Source: SM23-62 sp964575235 (GTDB taxonomy: Bacteria; Bacteroidota; Bacteroidia; Bacteroidales; SM23-62). Taken from it: a stretch of DNA of 13,152 bases. Below, piece after piece: positions 1 through 7,409 of the stretch. Location of the stretch: assembly GCA_964575235.1 (NCBI GenBank), contig CAZNQG010000094.1, forward strand, positions 1 through 13,152. Reading direction: 5' to 3'. The notes beneath the pieces are model-generated. The model was not told the origin of the DNA, searched no databases, and saw only the letters and a program-made list of their open reading frames with translations. How positions within the stretch are numbered: the first letter of the stretch is position 1; every line of letters begins with the position of its first letter. The translations under genes and the position numbers were made by a program.

Positions 1-2979
1 CACATTTATGCCGAATATGATCTGCCGGTTCAGGGGTGAGGATTCCGAACCGCCACTCTCGGGGTCGTAATATTTCAGGTTCTTTGTCTTCACGTAGGTC
101 AGCAGGTTGGTGGCGGTGGCATAGATCCTCAGCTTCTCCATGTATATCTTTTGCGTCAGTGATGACGGCAGGGTGTACCCCAGCGAAAGGTTCTTCAGCT
201 TGAAATAGGACCCGTCCGCGAACAGCAGGGTCTCGTAGCCGAAATAATCGATGATGCGCTGTCCCCGGTAGGGTCTCGGGTATTCGTCACCCGGATTTTC
301 CGGAGTCCAGTATTCCAGGGTGGCCGGACCGTTCCCCTCCCCGGAGGGGTTGTACCGGCCCAGGAACTCCCCGAATACGGTCTGTCCCCAGCGGGCATAC
401 AGGTATATTCCCAGGTCAAACCCGTAAAAATAGAAGGTGTTCTGGAATCCGCCTTCCCACTTGGGCTGGAAGGATCCCACGTAGGTGCGGTCCCGGTCGT
501 CGATGCGGTAATCCCCATTGAGGTCATTCAGCTTGATGTCTCCCGGCTTGAAGCTGTGGAGGACATACTTGGCCATCTCCTCCTCCTCCCCGATCTGCCA
601 GAGCCCGTCCCTTGTCCAATTGTACCAGGACTGTATCGGGTACCCGATTATCAGGGAATAGTTCTTACCCCCGCTGTAAATGTTCGCCGTATCGATCAGG
701 GAGACGACCTCTTCCTTGTTCCGCGCAAAGGTCAGCGCCGAGGTCCACTTGAAATTGCTGGTATGAATATTCACGGAGTTGGCCGAGATCTCCAGGCCCT
801 TGTTGTTGGTCGCCCCGATGTTCTGGTATGTCGAACGGACACCCGTGGAGGGCGGCAGGTTCCGTTCCATCAGGATATCGGAGGTATTGGTATTATACAG
901 GTCGATGCTGGCGCTCAGCTTGTTCCGGAACAGGCTCAGATCGAGTCCCAGGTCCGTTGTGGCCGACTTTTCCCATCCCAGCTCTTCGTTTCCGACCAGA
1001 TCTACCTTGTATCCCGGGGCCGGAATGTCCCCGTAGGACATTTGTTCGTCCAGGTAGACGAGAGATTGAGTACCGTAGGGTTCAATGGCCGAGTTTCCGG
1101 CAATTCCATAACTGACCCTCAGTTTCAGGTTGCTGATGGCGTCGGCTCCGCTCATGAAGGACTCGTTGGAAATCCTCCAGGCAAGGGCAACGGACGGGAA
1201 ACCGGCCCATTTGTGGCCAGGCGCCAGCCTGGATGCACCGTCGTAGCGGTAGGAAACGGTCAGCAGGTAACGGTCCGCGTAATCGTAATTCAGACGTCCG
1301 GCCAGGGAGAAGGTCTCCGAACCCACGTAACCGGTATAGGTTTGCCTGGTTGAAGGATCGTTCCCCTGCAGAAAATAATAAATCTGTGAAGCCAGGGCCT
1401 GGTCGGTTCCGGATGCCTCCACGTATTCATAATCGTTCCGGGTGTAGCTGGTCAGGGCCGTCAGTTGAAGGGTGTGGTTGCCGAAATCCCTGCCGTACTG
1501 CAGGATGTTGTCCCAGTTCAGGTAGATCCTGGAGTTGGACTGGTAAATGGATTCCGGTTTTCGGCTGGAGTTCTGCCGGAGGGATGTGGCATCGTAATAC
1601 TGCCCGCTCCTTCTGTTGTCCAGGTTCACCGCAAGGTTGGATGTGAAGGACAGTCCCTTCAGGGGATCCAGCTGCAGGTAGGACTTCAGGTATGTCCGCG
1701 TCCGGAGGGTATTGTTTACCGCCACGTCCGGTCCCGCTTCATCTGCCAGGGGACTGATCACGGACTGGTCCTGTGCAATGGGATAGGTATTGACGTTCCC
1801 GAATTCATCGAAGGGCTCCCCGAAAGGCTGTGTATACAGAGCATATTTTATAGGGTCATACCGGCGGTCCGTGTTGTACCGGGTCACCTGGCCGGTCAGA
1901 CCCACCCGTGCCCACGAAACCAGGTTGTGGTCCACGTTCATCCGCACGGTGTAGCGGTTCATGTTATCTTTCTTGTACATGCCTTCTTCCTGCATGTAGC
2001 CTGCCGTAAGTCGGGATTGCGTTTTTTCCGATCCTCCGGATACGGAGAACACGTGGTTCTGCAGCATCCCGTTCTGCAGCACCAGGTCCTGCCAGTCCAC
2101 CCAGTCGTCGTTCTGGATGGCCTCCCACTCGTAGGGATAGAAAATGCTTTCGTCATCATCGGGAGAATCCCAGGCCCCGGCCGCCCGGTAGGCTTCCCTT
2201 CTCAGGTCGATGTAATCCTGTCCGGTCCGGCTTGGAGGATAGAACGAAAGACCGTTGATGCCGAGGTAACCGTCGTAGGTGACCTGCAGCTTCCCCGCCC
2301 TCCCGCTTTTCGTCTTGACGATGATCACGCCGTTGGCTCCCTGCGATCCGTAAATGGCCGTAGAGGAAGCATCCTTCAGAACGTTGATGGATTCGATGTC
2401 TGATGCGTTCAGGTCGCTGATGCTGGCACCCTGCACCCCGTCGATGATGATCAGGGGATTGTTGCTGGCGTTGAACGAGCGGTTTCCCCGGATCAGGATG
2501 TCTATGCCGGCCCCGGCGGCTCCGGATTCCCGTGTTACGATCATCCCGGGGACCATGCCCTGTACGGCTTCGATGGGGTTGTTTGTGGGTGCCTTGACCA
2601 CATCCTCCCCCCGGACAACGCTTACCGAACCGGTCAGGTCGCTTTTGCGGGCCGTGCCGTACCCGATGACCACAACCTCATCGAGGTCGATGGCCGTGGC
2701 AACCATGATTACATCGATCGTGGAACTGCCTTCAAAGGAAACCTCCTGCGTTCCCATCCCGATGAATGAAAAGACAAGCGTCCCCGTTTCTACAGGCACC
2801 TCCAGGGTATAGACGCCATCCGTATTGGTTACTGCCCCGGTGAAGGTACCTTTCAGGGCAACCGCCACCCCGGGAATGGGATCTCCCGGTTCATCCGTTA
2901 CCCGGCCCGTCAGGGTTACCTGGGCAAAACCTGCTATACTCCAGAAAAGCAGGCAAAAGCTGATGCATTTTCGTATCAT
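1..2979 (-). CDS. SusC/RagA-family TonB-linked outer-membrane transporter (3' end cut by window edge)
   Basis: Imports glycan fragments across the outer membrane with TonB energy, normally paired with a SusD lipoprotein. The frame is open from the ATG at 2979 to base 1, 993 codons. A signal peptide (MIRKCISFCLLFW..AGFAQ) is followed by a carboxypeptidase-regulatory-like domain (about residues 21-95, VTDEPGDPIPGVAVALKGT), a TonB-box-like DEVVVIGYG (100-108), the plug domain with the SusC signature (about 180-226: IIIDGVQGASISDLN, IESINVLKDASSTAIYGSQG, GVIIVKTKSG) and a long beta-barrel. The last residues seen, NRQIIFGINV, resemble the final barrel strand of SusC proteins, so only a few codons are missing. 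There is no STN domain before the carboxypeptidase-like domain, so FecR/ECF-type signalling is not expected; this fits LacI-type control from the operator at 3046-3063. No SusD is seen; it should follow beyond the left edge. Family certain, substrate unknown. Confidence 0.96.
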   Translation of the reverse strand, partial: MIRKCISFCLLFWSIAGFAQVTLTGRVTDEPGDPIPGVAVALKGTFTGAVTNTDGVYTLEVPVETGTLVFSFIGMGTQEVSFEGSSTIDVIMVATAIDLDEVVVIGYGTARKSDLTGSVSVVRGEDVVKAPTNNPIEAVQGMVPGMIVTRESGAAGAGIDILIRGNRSFNASNNPLIIIDGVQGASISDLNASDIESINVLKDASSTAIYGSQGANGVIIVKTKSGRAGKLQVTYDGYLGINGLSFYPPSRTGQDYIDLRREAYRAAGAWDSPDDDESIFYPYEWEAIQNDDWVDWQDLVLQNGMLQNHVFSVSGGSEKTQSRLTAGYMQEEGMYKKDNMNRYTVRMNVDHNLVSWARVGLTGQVTRYNTDRRYDPIKYALYTQPFGEPFDEFGNVNTYPIAQDQSVISPLADEAGPDVAVNNTLRTRTYLKSYLQLDPLKGLSFTSNLAVNLDNRRSGQYYDATSLRQNSSRKPESIYQSNSRIYLNWDNILQYGRDFGNHTLQLTALTSYTRNDYEYVEASGTDQALASQIYYFLQGNDPSTRQTYTGYVGSETFSLAGRLNYDYADRYLLTVSYRYDGASRLAPGHKWAGFPSVALAWRISNESFMSGADAISNLKLRVSYGIAGNSAIEPYGTQSLVYLDEQMSYGDIPAPGYKVDLVGNEELGWEKSATTDLGLDLSLFRNKLSASIDLYNTNTSDILMERNLPPSTGVRSTYQNIGATNNKGLEISANSVNIHTSNFKWTSALTFARNKEEVVSLIDTANIYSGGKNYSLIIGYPIQSWYNWTRDGLWQIGEEEEMAKYVLHSFKPGDIKLNDLNGDYRIDDRDRTYVGSFQPKWEGGFQNTFYFYGFDLGIYLYARWGQTVFGEFLGRYNPSGEGNGPATLEYWTPENPGDEYPRPYRGQRIIDYFGYETLLFADGSYFKLKNLSLGYTLPSSLTQKIYMEKLRIYATATNLLTYVKTKNLKYYDPESGGSESSPLNRQIIFGINV

Positions 2980-3021
2980 TGGTCCTGGTTTAGGTTACAA
3001 TGTCAGAGGCATTTAATATAA

Positions 3022-3029
3022 CAAATATA
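3022..3029 (-). promoter_or_regulatory. Bacteroidota -7 promoter box for susC-like gene
   Basis: On the minus strand this reads TATATTTG, an exact match to the Bacteroidota -7 consensus TAnnTTTG. It lies 42 nt upstream of the susC ATG, which would give a 5' leader of roughly 35 nt. The palindromic operator at 3046-3063 occupies the -33 region, where no better TTTG box is seen. Transcription start not determined. Confidence 0.6.
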
Positions 3030-3045
3030 GGTGATTTCCCCTAAT

Positions 3046-3063
3046 CATGTAAACGTTTACATG
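3046..3063. promoter_or_regulatory. LacI-type operator, perfect 18-bp palindrome before susC
   Basis: The sequence CATGTAAACGTTTACATG is a perfect palindrome with a central CpG. Its core TGTAAACGTTTACA (3048-3061) fits the LacI/GalR-type consensus TGWAANCGNTWNCA exactly. It lies over the -33 region of the susC promoter, so a bound repressor should block RNA polymerase. The likely binder is the LacI-family protein encoded at 6355-7350, which has related sites before its own gene and before the T9SS gene. Binding is inferred. Confidence 0.75.
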
Positions 3064-3078
3064 GTTTTCAGGATAATC

Positions 3079-3115
3079 AAAAAATATGGGTTGCGCGAGG
3101 CAACCCATATTTTTT
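3079..3115 (-). terminator. Rho-independent terminator after the T9SS repeat protein
   Basis: A 16-bp perfect inverted repeat (AAAAAATATGGGTTGC / GCAACCCATATTTTTT) with a 5-nt loop lies 20 nt downstream of the TAA at 3136-3138. On the minus strand the stem ends in a run of six T. It should end the upstream transcript, so susC depends on its own promoter at 3022-3029. Being symmetrical, it could also act on plus-strand transcripts. Confidence 0.85.
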
Positions 3116-3135
3116 ATTGACAGCTTGAAGGCCTG

Positions 3136-6100
3136 TTATCTGATGATACTGATTTTGCCTATGAAGGTCTTCGAACCAACCTCCAGCCTGTAGAGGTGCA
3201 GCGACCCCGGCAGTTCGCTGGTGTTGATCCGTACTTCGTTCAGACCATCCGGCAGCACACCGGCCTCGATGAGTTTCACGGTCTGCCCGGCCAGGTTCAG
3301 GATCCTTACGGAAACCTTCTCGGGCCTGTCCAGAGTGAATCTCAGGGTGGCATGATCGCCGGCCGGATTCGGGTACAGGATGACGTTCAGCACGCCGGAC
3401 CGGTAATCATTCACCGCGGACGGCTCCCAGGTGGCGCCCATGATCCACTTGAACGAACGTACCAGCAGTGTGTCGAATGCCGCTGTACCGTATAGGGTTC
3501 CGAAGCCGGCACTGCCGTCGTCGTCGTCTGCAACTCCCATGGCATGCAATCCGAGCACAACCAGTCGACCGTCAAGGGTCACGGTATCGTTGATCACGGT
3601 TCCCGTATCCAGTGCCCACATGAAATCATACGTTACGGTTGATACGGGATGCTTGGCCAGTGCCACCGCCTCATCGATGTAGCTTTCCACATCGTAACCG
3701 AACACATAGGCCGGAGTGGTGGCCGTGGACCATGCCAACTTTTCACCCACATCATACCCGTTTGTTATGTAATGCAGGTTGTCCGTAATCTCGATCGTAT
3801 CCCATCCTGCGAGGCCATCGCGGTCCTCGATGAAATGGGTCTCGCGGTCGGTCACCCAGCCCCACTTGTCATCCCTTACCGCCAGAGGCTCCAGCATGAC
3901 GCAAGGCAGCGGGTACCCGGCCACCGTTCCGAACTTAACGACCCTGCTTGAACTGCAGGATTCACCGAATACGGCCGCAATGAACGGGGAATAATCAAAA
4001 TCTGCAACGTCAACATCATTATCATCCGAATAGTAGATGGTATATCCGGCTCCCTCAAGAGTGGCGATGTTATGCGCATCGCTGGGCAGAATGGCATCGG
4101 CCCCTTCAGCACCCACGTAGAGAACGGCATCCTTGGGTATCCACACGGCACCCAGTACCCATTCAACGGACCTCTGGACGAGGGTGAGGAAATCTTCCGT
4201 CATGAAACTGATGCCGCCCAGGTCATTCTCATCGTCGGCCAGGCCGAAGCACTTGGTTCCCATGATAACCATCCGGTGCCCGCTGATCGATGTACTGTCA
4301 CCCAGCATAGTTACTGCCGGTACGGCCCAGATATTTACCAGTTTCTCATCCGTGATGTTGGCACTGGTGTTCTTCGCAAGGGCTACCGCACCGCTCATGT
4401 TCCGGGTCAGATCGTAACCGTAGGCATAGAAATCCCCGGCCTTGGAGTAATCGCAGGGCATGGTCGACCAGGCAATGGTATCCCCGAGATCGAAGTCCTG
4501 GGTGATGTAGTGATTATCATCCAGAATCGCCAGGGATCTGCCGCCAATACCACAACTGGAGCCACGGTCTTCAATATAGCCCGGGTACTCATTATCGTCT
4601 GCAGGCGGGTTCCCATCGTCAGTCTGTACCCATCCCCACTTGTCGTAACGCATCATATAGCCCTTCAGGTTCACAATAGGCAGCGGGTACCCGTTGTTGG
4701 TAACCATATCCTTAATCTTGCCCGAACTGCTCTGCTCGCCGATTACAGCTGCTTTATAGGGAGAGAAATCAAATGCTACCATCACTTCCTCATCGGCAAC
4801 GTAATGGACATTGTATCCATTACCCCGTATGTGGTCGAATACGTGCTTGTCGCTGTTCATGATCTTATTAACCGTCTGAAGCCCGATGTACAGGATATCT
4901 TCCCCGGAATCCTCCTCGGAGTAATCATTCCCGGCACCCAGGACCCATTCAACGGATCGGTCGAGGAGCGTCAGGAAATCATCCGTCATGAAGCTGATGC
5001 CGCCCAGGTCATTCTCATCGTCGGCCAGGCCGAAGCACTTGGTTCCCANNNNNNNNNNNNNNNNNNNNNNNNNNNNNNNNNNNNNNNNNNNNNNNNNNNN
5101 NNNNNNNNNNNNNNNNNNNNNNNNNNNNNNNNNNNNNNNNNNNNNNNNCCGAACTGCTCTGCTCGCCGATTACAGCTGCTTTATAGGGAGAGAAATCAAA
5201 TGCAACCATCACTTCCTCATCGGCAACGTAATGGACCTCGTATCCTTTACTCCGTATGTGGTTGAATACATGCTTGTCGCTGTTCATGATCTTATTAACC
5301 GTCTGAAGGCCTATGTACAGGATATCTTCCCCGGAATCCAGCTCGGAGTAATCATTCCCGGCACCGAGAACCCATTCAACGGACCTTTGAAGTAAGGTGA
5401 TAAAGTCCGCGGTCATGAAACTGATGCCTCCCAGGGTTTCTTCATCGTCGGCTATTCCGAACTGGTGAGCCCCGATGATGACCATCCTGTGCCCGTTTAT
5501 ATGAACGCTGTCACCCAGCTCTGTGACTGCCGGGATGGCCCAGATATTGGCACAAGCCGGGTTCGTGATGTTAACGCTCAGGCTTTTCGCCAGGGCAACT
5601 GCACCGCTCATGTTCTGGGTCAGGTCATACCCCAGGGCTTTGAGATTCTTGTCGTAATCGCACGGGACCGTGGTCCAGTCGATGGTATCTCCTTCATCAA
5701 AATCCTGGGTGATGTAGTGATCCTCATTCAGGATCTCCATCTTCCTGCCGCCCTTCTCGCAAACTGAATCGTTCTCTGCTTCCCGGTAACCCAGATAATC
5801 GTTTTTATCCGGAGGGGTTCCGTCATACTGTACCCAGTTCCATCTGTCATAGCGCATCAGGTTACCTTTCAGGTTAACGATCGGCAGGGGGTAGCCGTAA
5901 TTCGTAACCATGCCCGTCAGCTTGCTGGAGCTGGCAACCTCTCCGATCACGATGGCATCATAGGGTGAGAAATCGAAGGTAGTGACATTCACTGAATCAT
6001 CCTCGGTATAAAGGACATTGTATCCCATGCCCATGAGAGCTGCAATCACAGCGCTGTCGCTTCTCATCATGGCAGTGGTATCCTTGTTACCGATGACCAG

Positions 6101-6172
6101 GATGTCCTGCTGTGCTGAAACGGACATAGCCATCCCAAGCATAGCGATTAAAAAGAATAAGGTTTTTCTCAT
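3136..6172 (-). CDS. Secreted T9SS-sorted protein with four tandem ~260-residue domains of unknown function (interrupted by assembly gap)
   Basis: One gene split by the 100-N gap at 5049-5148. The ATG at 6172 starts a signal peptide (MRKTLFFLIAMLGMAMSVSA, then QQ). Four homologous units follow, starting near 6106, 5326, 4899 and 4128. Each opens with a Rossmann-like pattern (DILYIG...GY.V.Y..D...V..FDFSPY.A.VIGE..SSS), has YPLP, HYITQDFD.GD and GYDLT.NMSGAVALAK, and closes with ISFMT.DF.TLL.RSVEWVLGA. The C-terminus (3139-3393; YPNPAGDHATLRF, ILNLAGQTV, LYRLEVGSKTFIGKISIIR) is a T9SS type A sorting domain, so export to the cell surface or medium is expected. The flanks of the gap read in frame if the gap is a multiple of 3; filling it from the next unit predicts 459 nt and a protein of 1131 residues. 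I do not recognise the repeat family; the fold pattern faintly recalls ThuA/class I amidotransferase-like domains. Operators before the gene suggest co-regulation with susC. Confidence 0.85.
3427..6106 (-). repeat. Four tandem protein-domain repeats, units 2 and 3 nearly identical in DNA
   Basis: Unit 1 is about 6106-5360, unit 2 5326-about 4940 (with the gap), unit 3 4899-about 4150, unit 4 4128-3427. The stretch 4722-4989 aligns with 5149-5416 without indels (offset 427 as assembled) and few substitutions. The 62 bases 4987-5048 match 4201-4262 (offset 786 nt, or 262 codons) with one difference seen. Unit 4 is the most diverged and shortest. The similarity of units 2 and 3 points to recent duplication or gene conversion. 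Confidence 0.85.
5049..5148. other. Assembly gap (100 N) inside repeat unit 2
   Basis: Exactly 100 N, the usual placeholder for a gap of unknown size. It falls inside the second domain repeat, where unit 2 and unit 3 are nearly identical, so the assembler probably failed on the repeat. The gene's reading frame is offset by one base across the N run as written, which is a placeholder effect and not evidence of a frameshift. Confidence 0.97.
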
Positions 6173-6223
6173 AAAATGTGGTTTAAAGGGTTAGTAAATA
6201 GAATTAGTTATTGATATGATATT

Positions 6224-6237
6224 TTAAATCGTTTACA
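6224..6237. promoter_or_regulatory. LacI-type operator, site 2 before the T9SS gene
   Basis: Minus strand TGTAAACGATTTAA fits TGWAANCGNTWNCA with one mismatch. It lies downstream of the candidate -7 box at 6264-6271, within the predicted leader, where a bound repressor could act as a roadblock or pair with the site 67 bp away at 6291-6304. Confidence 0.55.
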
Positions 6238-6263
6238 GGGCATAAGATTCTCTGAATGTGATA

Positions 6264-6271
6264 CAATATTA
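6264..6271 (-). promoter_or_regulatory. Candidate -7 box for the T9SS repeat protein gene
   Basis: Minus strand TAATATTG matches TAnnTTTG at all but one fixed position. It lies 91 nt upstream of the ATG at 6172. The operator at 6291-6304 starts 19 nt upstream of it, nearly the same layout as the susC promoter (18 nt). Alternatives in this AT-rich stretch cannot be excluded. Confidence 0.35.
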
Positions 6272-6290
6272 CGTCATTTATTAAAAAAAA

Positions 6291-6304
6291 TGAAATCGTT
6301 TACA
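6291..6304. promoter_or_regulatory. LacI-type operator, site 1 before the T9SS gene
   Basis: TGAAATCGTTTACA fits the consensus TGWAANCGNTWNCA at every fixed position and shares the TCGTTTACA half with site 2. It lies in the -33 region of the candidate promoter at 6264-6271, between this gene and the LacI-family gene that ends at 6355. Confidence 0.65.
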
Positions 6305-6309
6305 TAATT

Positions 6310-6329
6310 TTTGAGACTTATTTCTCAAA
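6310..6329 (-). terminator. Short hairpin after the LacI-family gene, weak terminator candidate
   Basis: A 7-bp perfect inverted repeat (TTTGAGA / TCTCAAA, 6-nt loop) lies 25 nt past the LacI-family stop codon. The stem is AT-rich and no T run follows on the minus strand, so it is at best a weak terminator; it may be chance. Confidence 0.25.
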
Positions 6330-6354
6330 TCGCCCGTTTGGTGGGAGTTCCGGG

Positions 6355-7350
6355 TCAGGTCGAACTGCGCTTCATCAGTTCGGTCTTCAGGATCATCTGT
6401 ATGCAGGCCCTTCCGGGCTCCTCGATCCGCTGTATCAAAAGCTCCCCTGCCCGCTTGCCGATCTCCCATGCGGGCTGCCTGACAGCGGACAGGGGGGGAC
6501 TGAGGGAATTCGACCAGATCATGTCGTCAAAGCCTATGATGGCAATGTCTTTCGGGATCTTCAGTCCCTTTTTATGTATGGTTTCCAGGGCTCCCAGGGT
6601 GATCAGGTTGTTGCCGGCAAAGATCGCATCGGGAGGCTTCGGGAGGCTCAGCAACTCATTGCAGAGCCTCAGGCCGCTTTCGTATTTCGAGTCCCCGTGC
6701 CGGATCAGGTCCTCATCCACAGGCAGGTGGTTTTCATGTAGGGCATCCCGGTATCCGAGCTCACGCTGACGGCTCGTCGGGATGGAAGGCAGTCCGGAAA
6801 TATAGGCGATCCTGGAGTACCCCGATTCGATCAGGAACTGCACGGCCTTGTATGCACCTTCCCGGTTGTCTACCACAACAATATCAACATCCATTCCTTC
6901 CAGTCCACGGTCAACGCACACCACGGGTAAACCTTCGTTGACCATTTTTTTCAACAGGGGATCGTCTTCCCTGGCGGGAGCCGCAATGAGCCCGTCGATG
7001 GCCTCGGAACGCAGGATCTCCAGGTACAGTTTTTCCTTTTTCTCTTCCTGCCCGTAATTACACATGATGATGGCATAGTTCCTACGGTAAGCTGTTTCTT
7101 CTATGCCCCTCAGCACATCCACGTAGAAAGGGTTCTGGATGTCCGGGATCAGCACCCCGAGCATATGGCTGGTAACGCTTTTTGAGCGAAGTCGTTTGGC
7201 AACCCGGCTGGGCTGGTATTTCAGGTCCTTGATGGCCTTCAGGACCTTTGCCCGGGTTACCTCGTTTACATTTCCGTTGTTGTTGAGTACACGGGAAACC
7301 GTAGCGATTGACACGCCGGCACGCCTGGCGATGTCATTCATACTGGCCAT
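6355..7350 (-). CDS. LacI/GalR-family transcriptional repressor
   Basis: Cytoplasmic sugar-responsive DNA-binding repressor, 331 residues, the normal full length. The N-terminal helix-turn-helix (about residues 4-25: MNDIARRAGVSIATVSRVLN) and the hinge helix (about 48-56: SRVAKRLRS) are intact; Leu54 sits where LacI/PurR proteins insert a leucine into the central CpG of the operator. The periplasmic-binding-protein-like effector domain follows, with PDIQNPFY (69-76), VCVDRGLEG, SRQRELGYRDAL and IIGFDDMIWSNSLSPPLSAVRQP. The ATG at 7350 starts directly at the conserved domain. The gene lies 59 nt after the transketolase subunit gene and has an operator-like site at 7378-7391, so it is probably autoregulated and may also be read from the catabolic operon. 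Its likely targets are the sites before the T9SS gene and susC. The effector is unknown, presumably the sugar or a phosphorylated intermediate of the pathway. Confidence 0.95.
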   Translation of the reverse strand: MASMNDIARRAGVSIATVSRVLNNNGNVNEVTRAKVLKAIKDLKYQPSRVAKRLRSKSVTSHMLGVLIPDIQNPFYVDVLRGIEETAYRRNYAIIMCNYGQEEKKEKLYLEILRSEAIDGLIAAPAREDDPLLKKMVNEGLPVVCVDRGLEGMDVDIVVVDNREGAYKAVQFLIESGYSRIAYISGLPSIPTSRQRELGYRDALHENHLPVDEDLIRHGDSKYESGLRLCNELLSLPKPPDAIFAGNNLITLGALETIHKKGLKIPKDIAIIGFDDMIWSNSLSPPLSAVRQPAWEIGKRAGELLIQRIEEPGRACIQMILKTELMKRSST

Positions 7351-7373
7351 AAGTACATATTATTTGGTTAAGG

Positions 7374-7381
7374 TAAATGTA
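7374..7381 (-). promoter_or_regulatory. Candidate -7 box for the LacI-family gene
   Basis: Minus strand TACATTTA matches TAnnTTTG except for the last base. It overlaps the operator-like site at 7378-7391 and lies 23 nt before the ATG at 7350. A T-rich run lies upstream (7392-7406). Weak on its own; the overlap with an operator makes it worth noting. Confidence 0.3.
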
Positions 7382-7391
7382 ATCGTTATCA
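7378..7391. promoter_or_regulatory. LacI-type operator before the repressor gene
   Basis: TGTAATCGTTATCA fits TGWAANCGNTWNCA at every fixed position. It lies in the 59-nt space between the transketolase C-subunit gene and the LacI-family gene, over the candidate -7 box. The simplest reading is autorepression. Confidence 0.6.
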
Positions 7392-7409
7392 TCCAGAAAA
7401 AAAAACGGA

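Noticed and set aside
1465..2403. Long plus-strand open frames opposite susC (also 556-1353)
   Set aside because: They lie antisense to a well-supported SusC frame with conserved plug and barrel motifs, and their translations show no domain, only mirror-image codon bias.
3136..4989. Reading 3136-4989 as a separate gene starting at 4989
   Set aside because: The Met at 4989 is the internal Met of the ISFM motif that recurs in every unit. There is no signal peptide or promoter there, and the frame stays open upstream to the gap edge.
5049..5148. Frameshift between the two halves of the T9SS gene
   Set aside because: The one-base frame offset arises from the arbitrary 100-N filler; any true gap length that is a multiple of 3 restores the frame.
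4072..5265. Plus-strand open frame spanning the N gap
   Set aside because: It runs through the N placeholder and is antisense to the T9SS repeat protein; its apparent internal repeats only mirror the tandem domains of the true gene.
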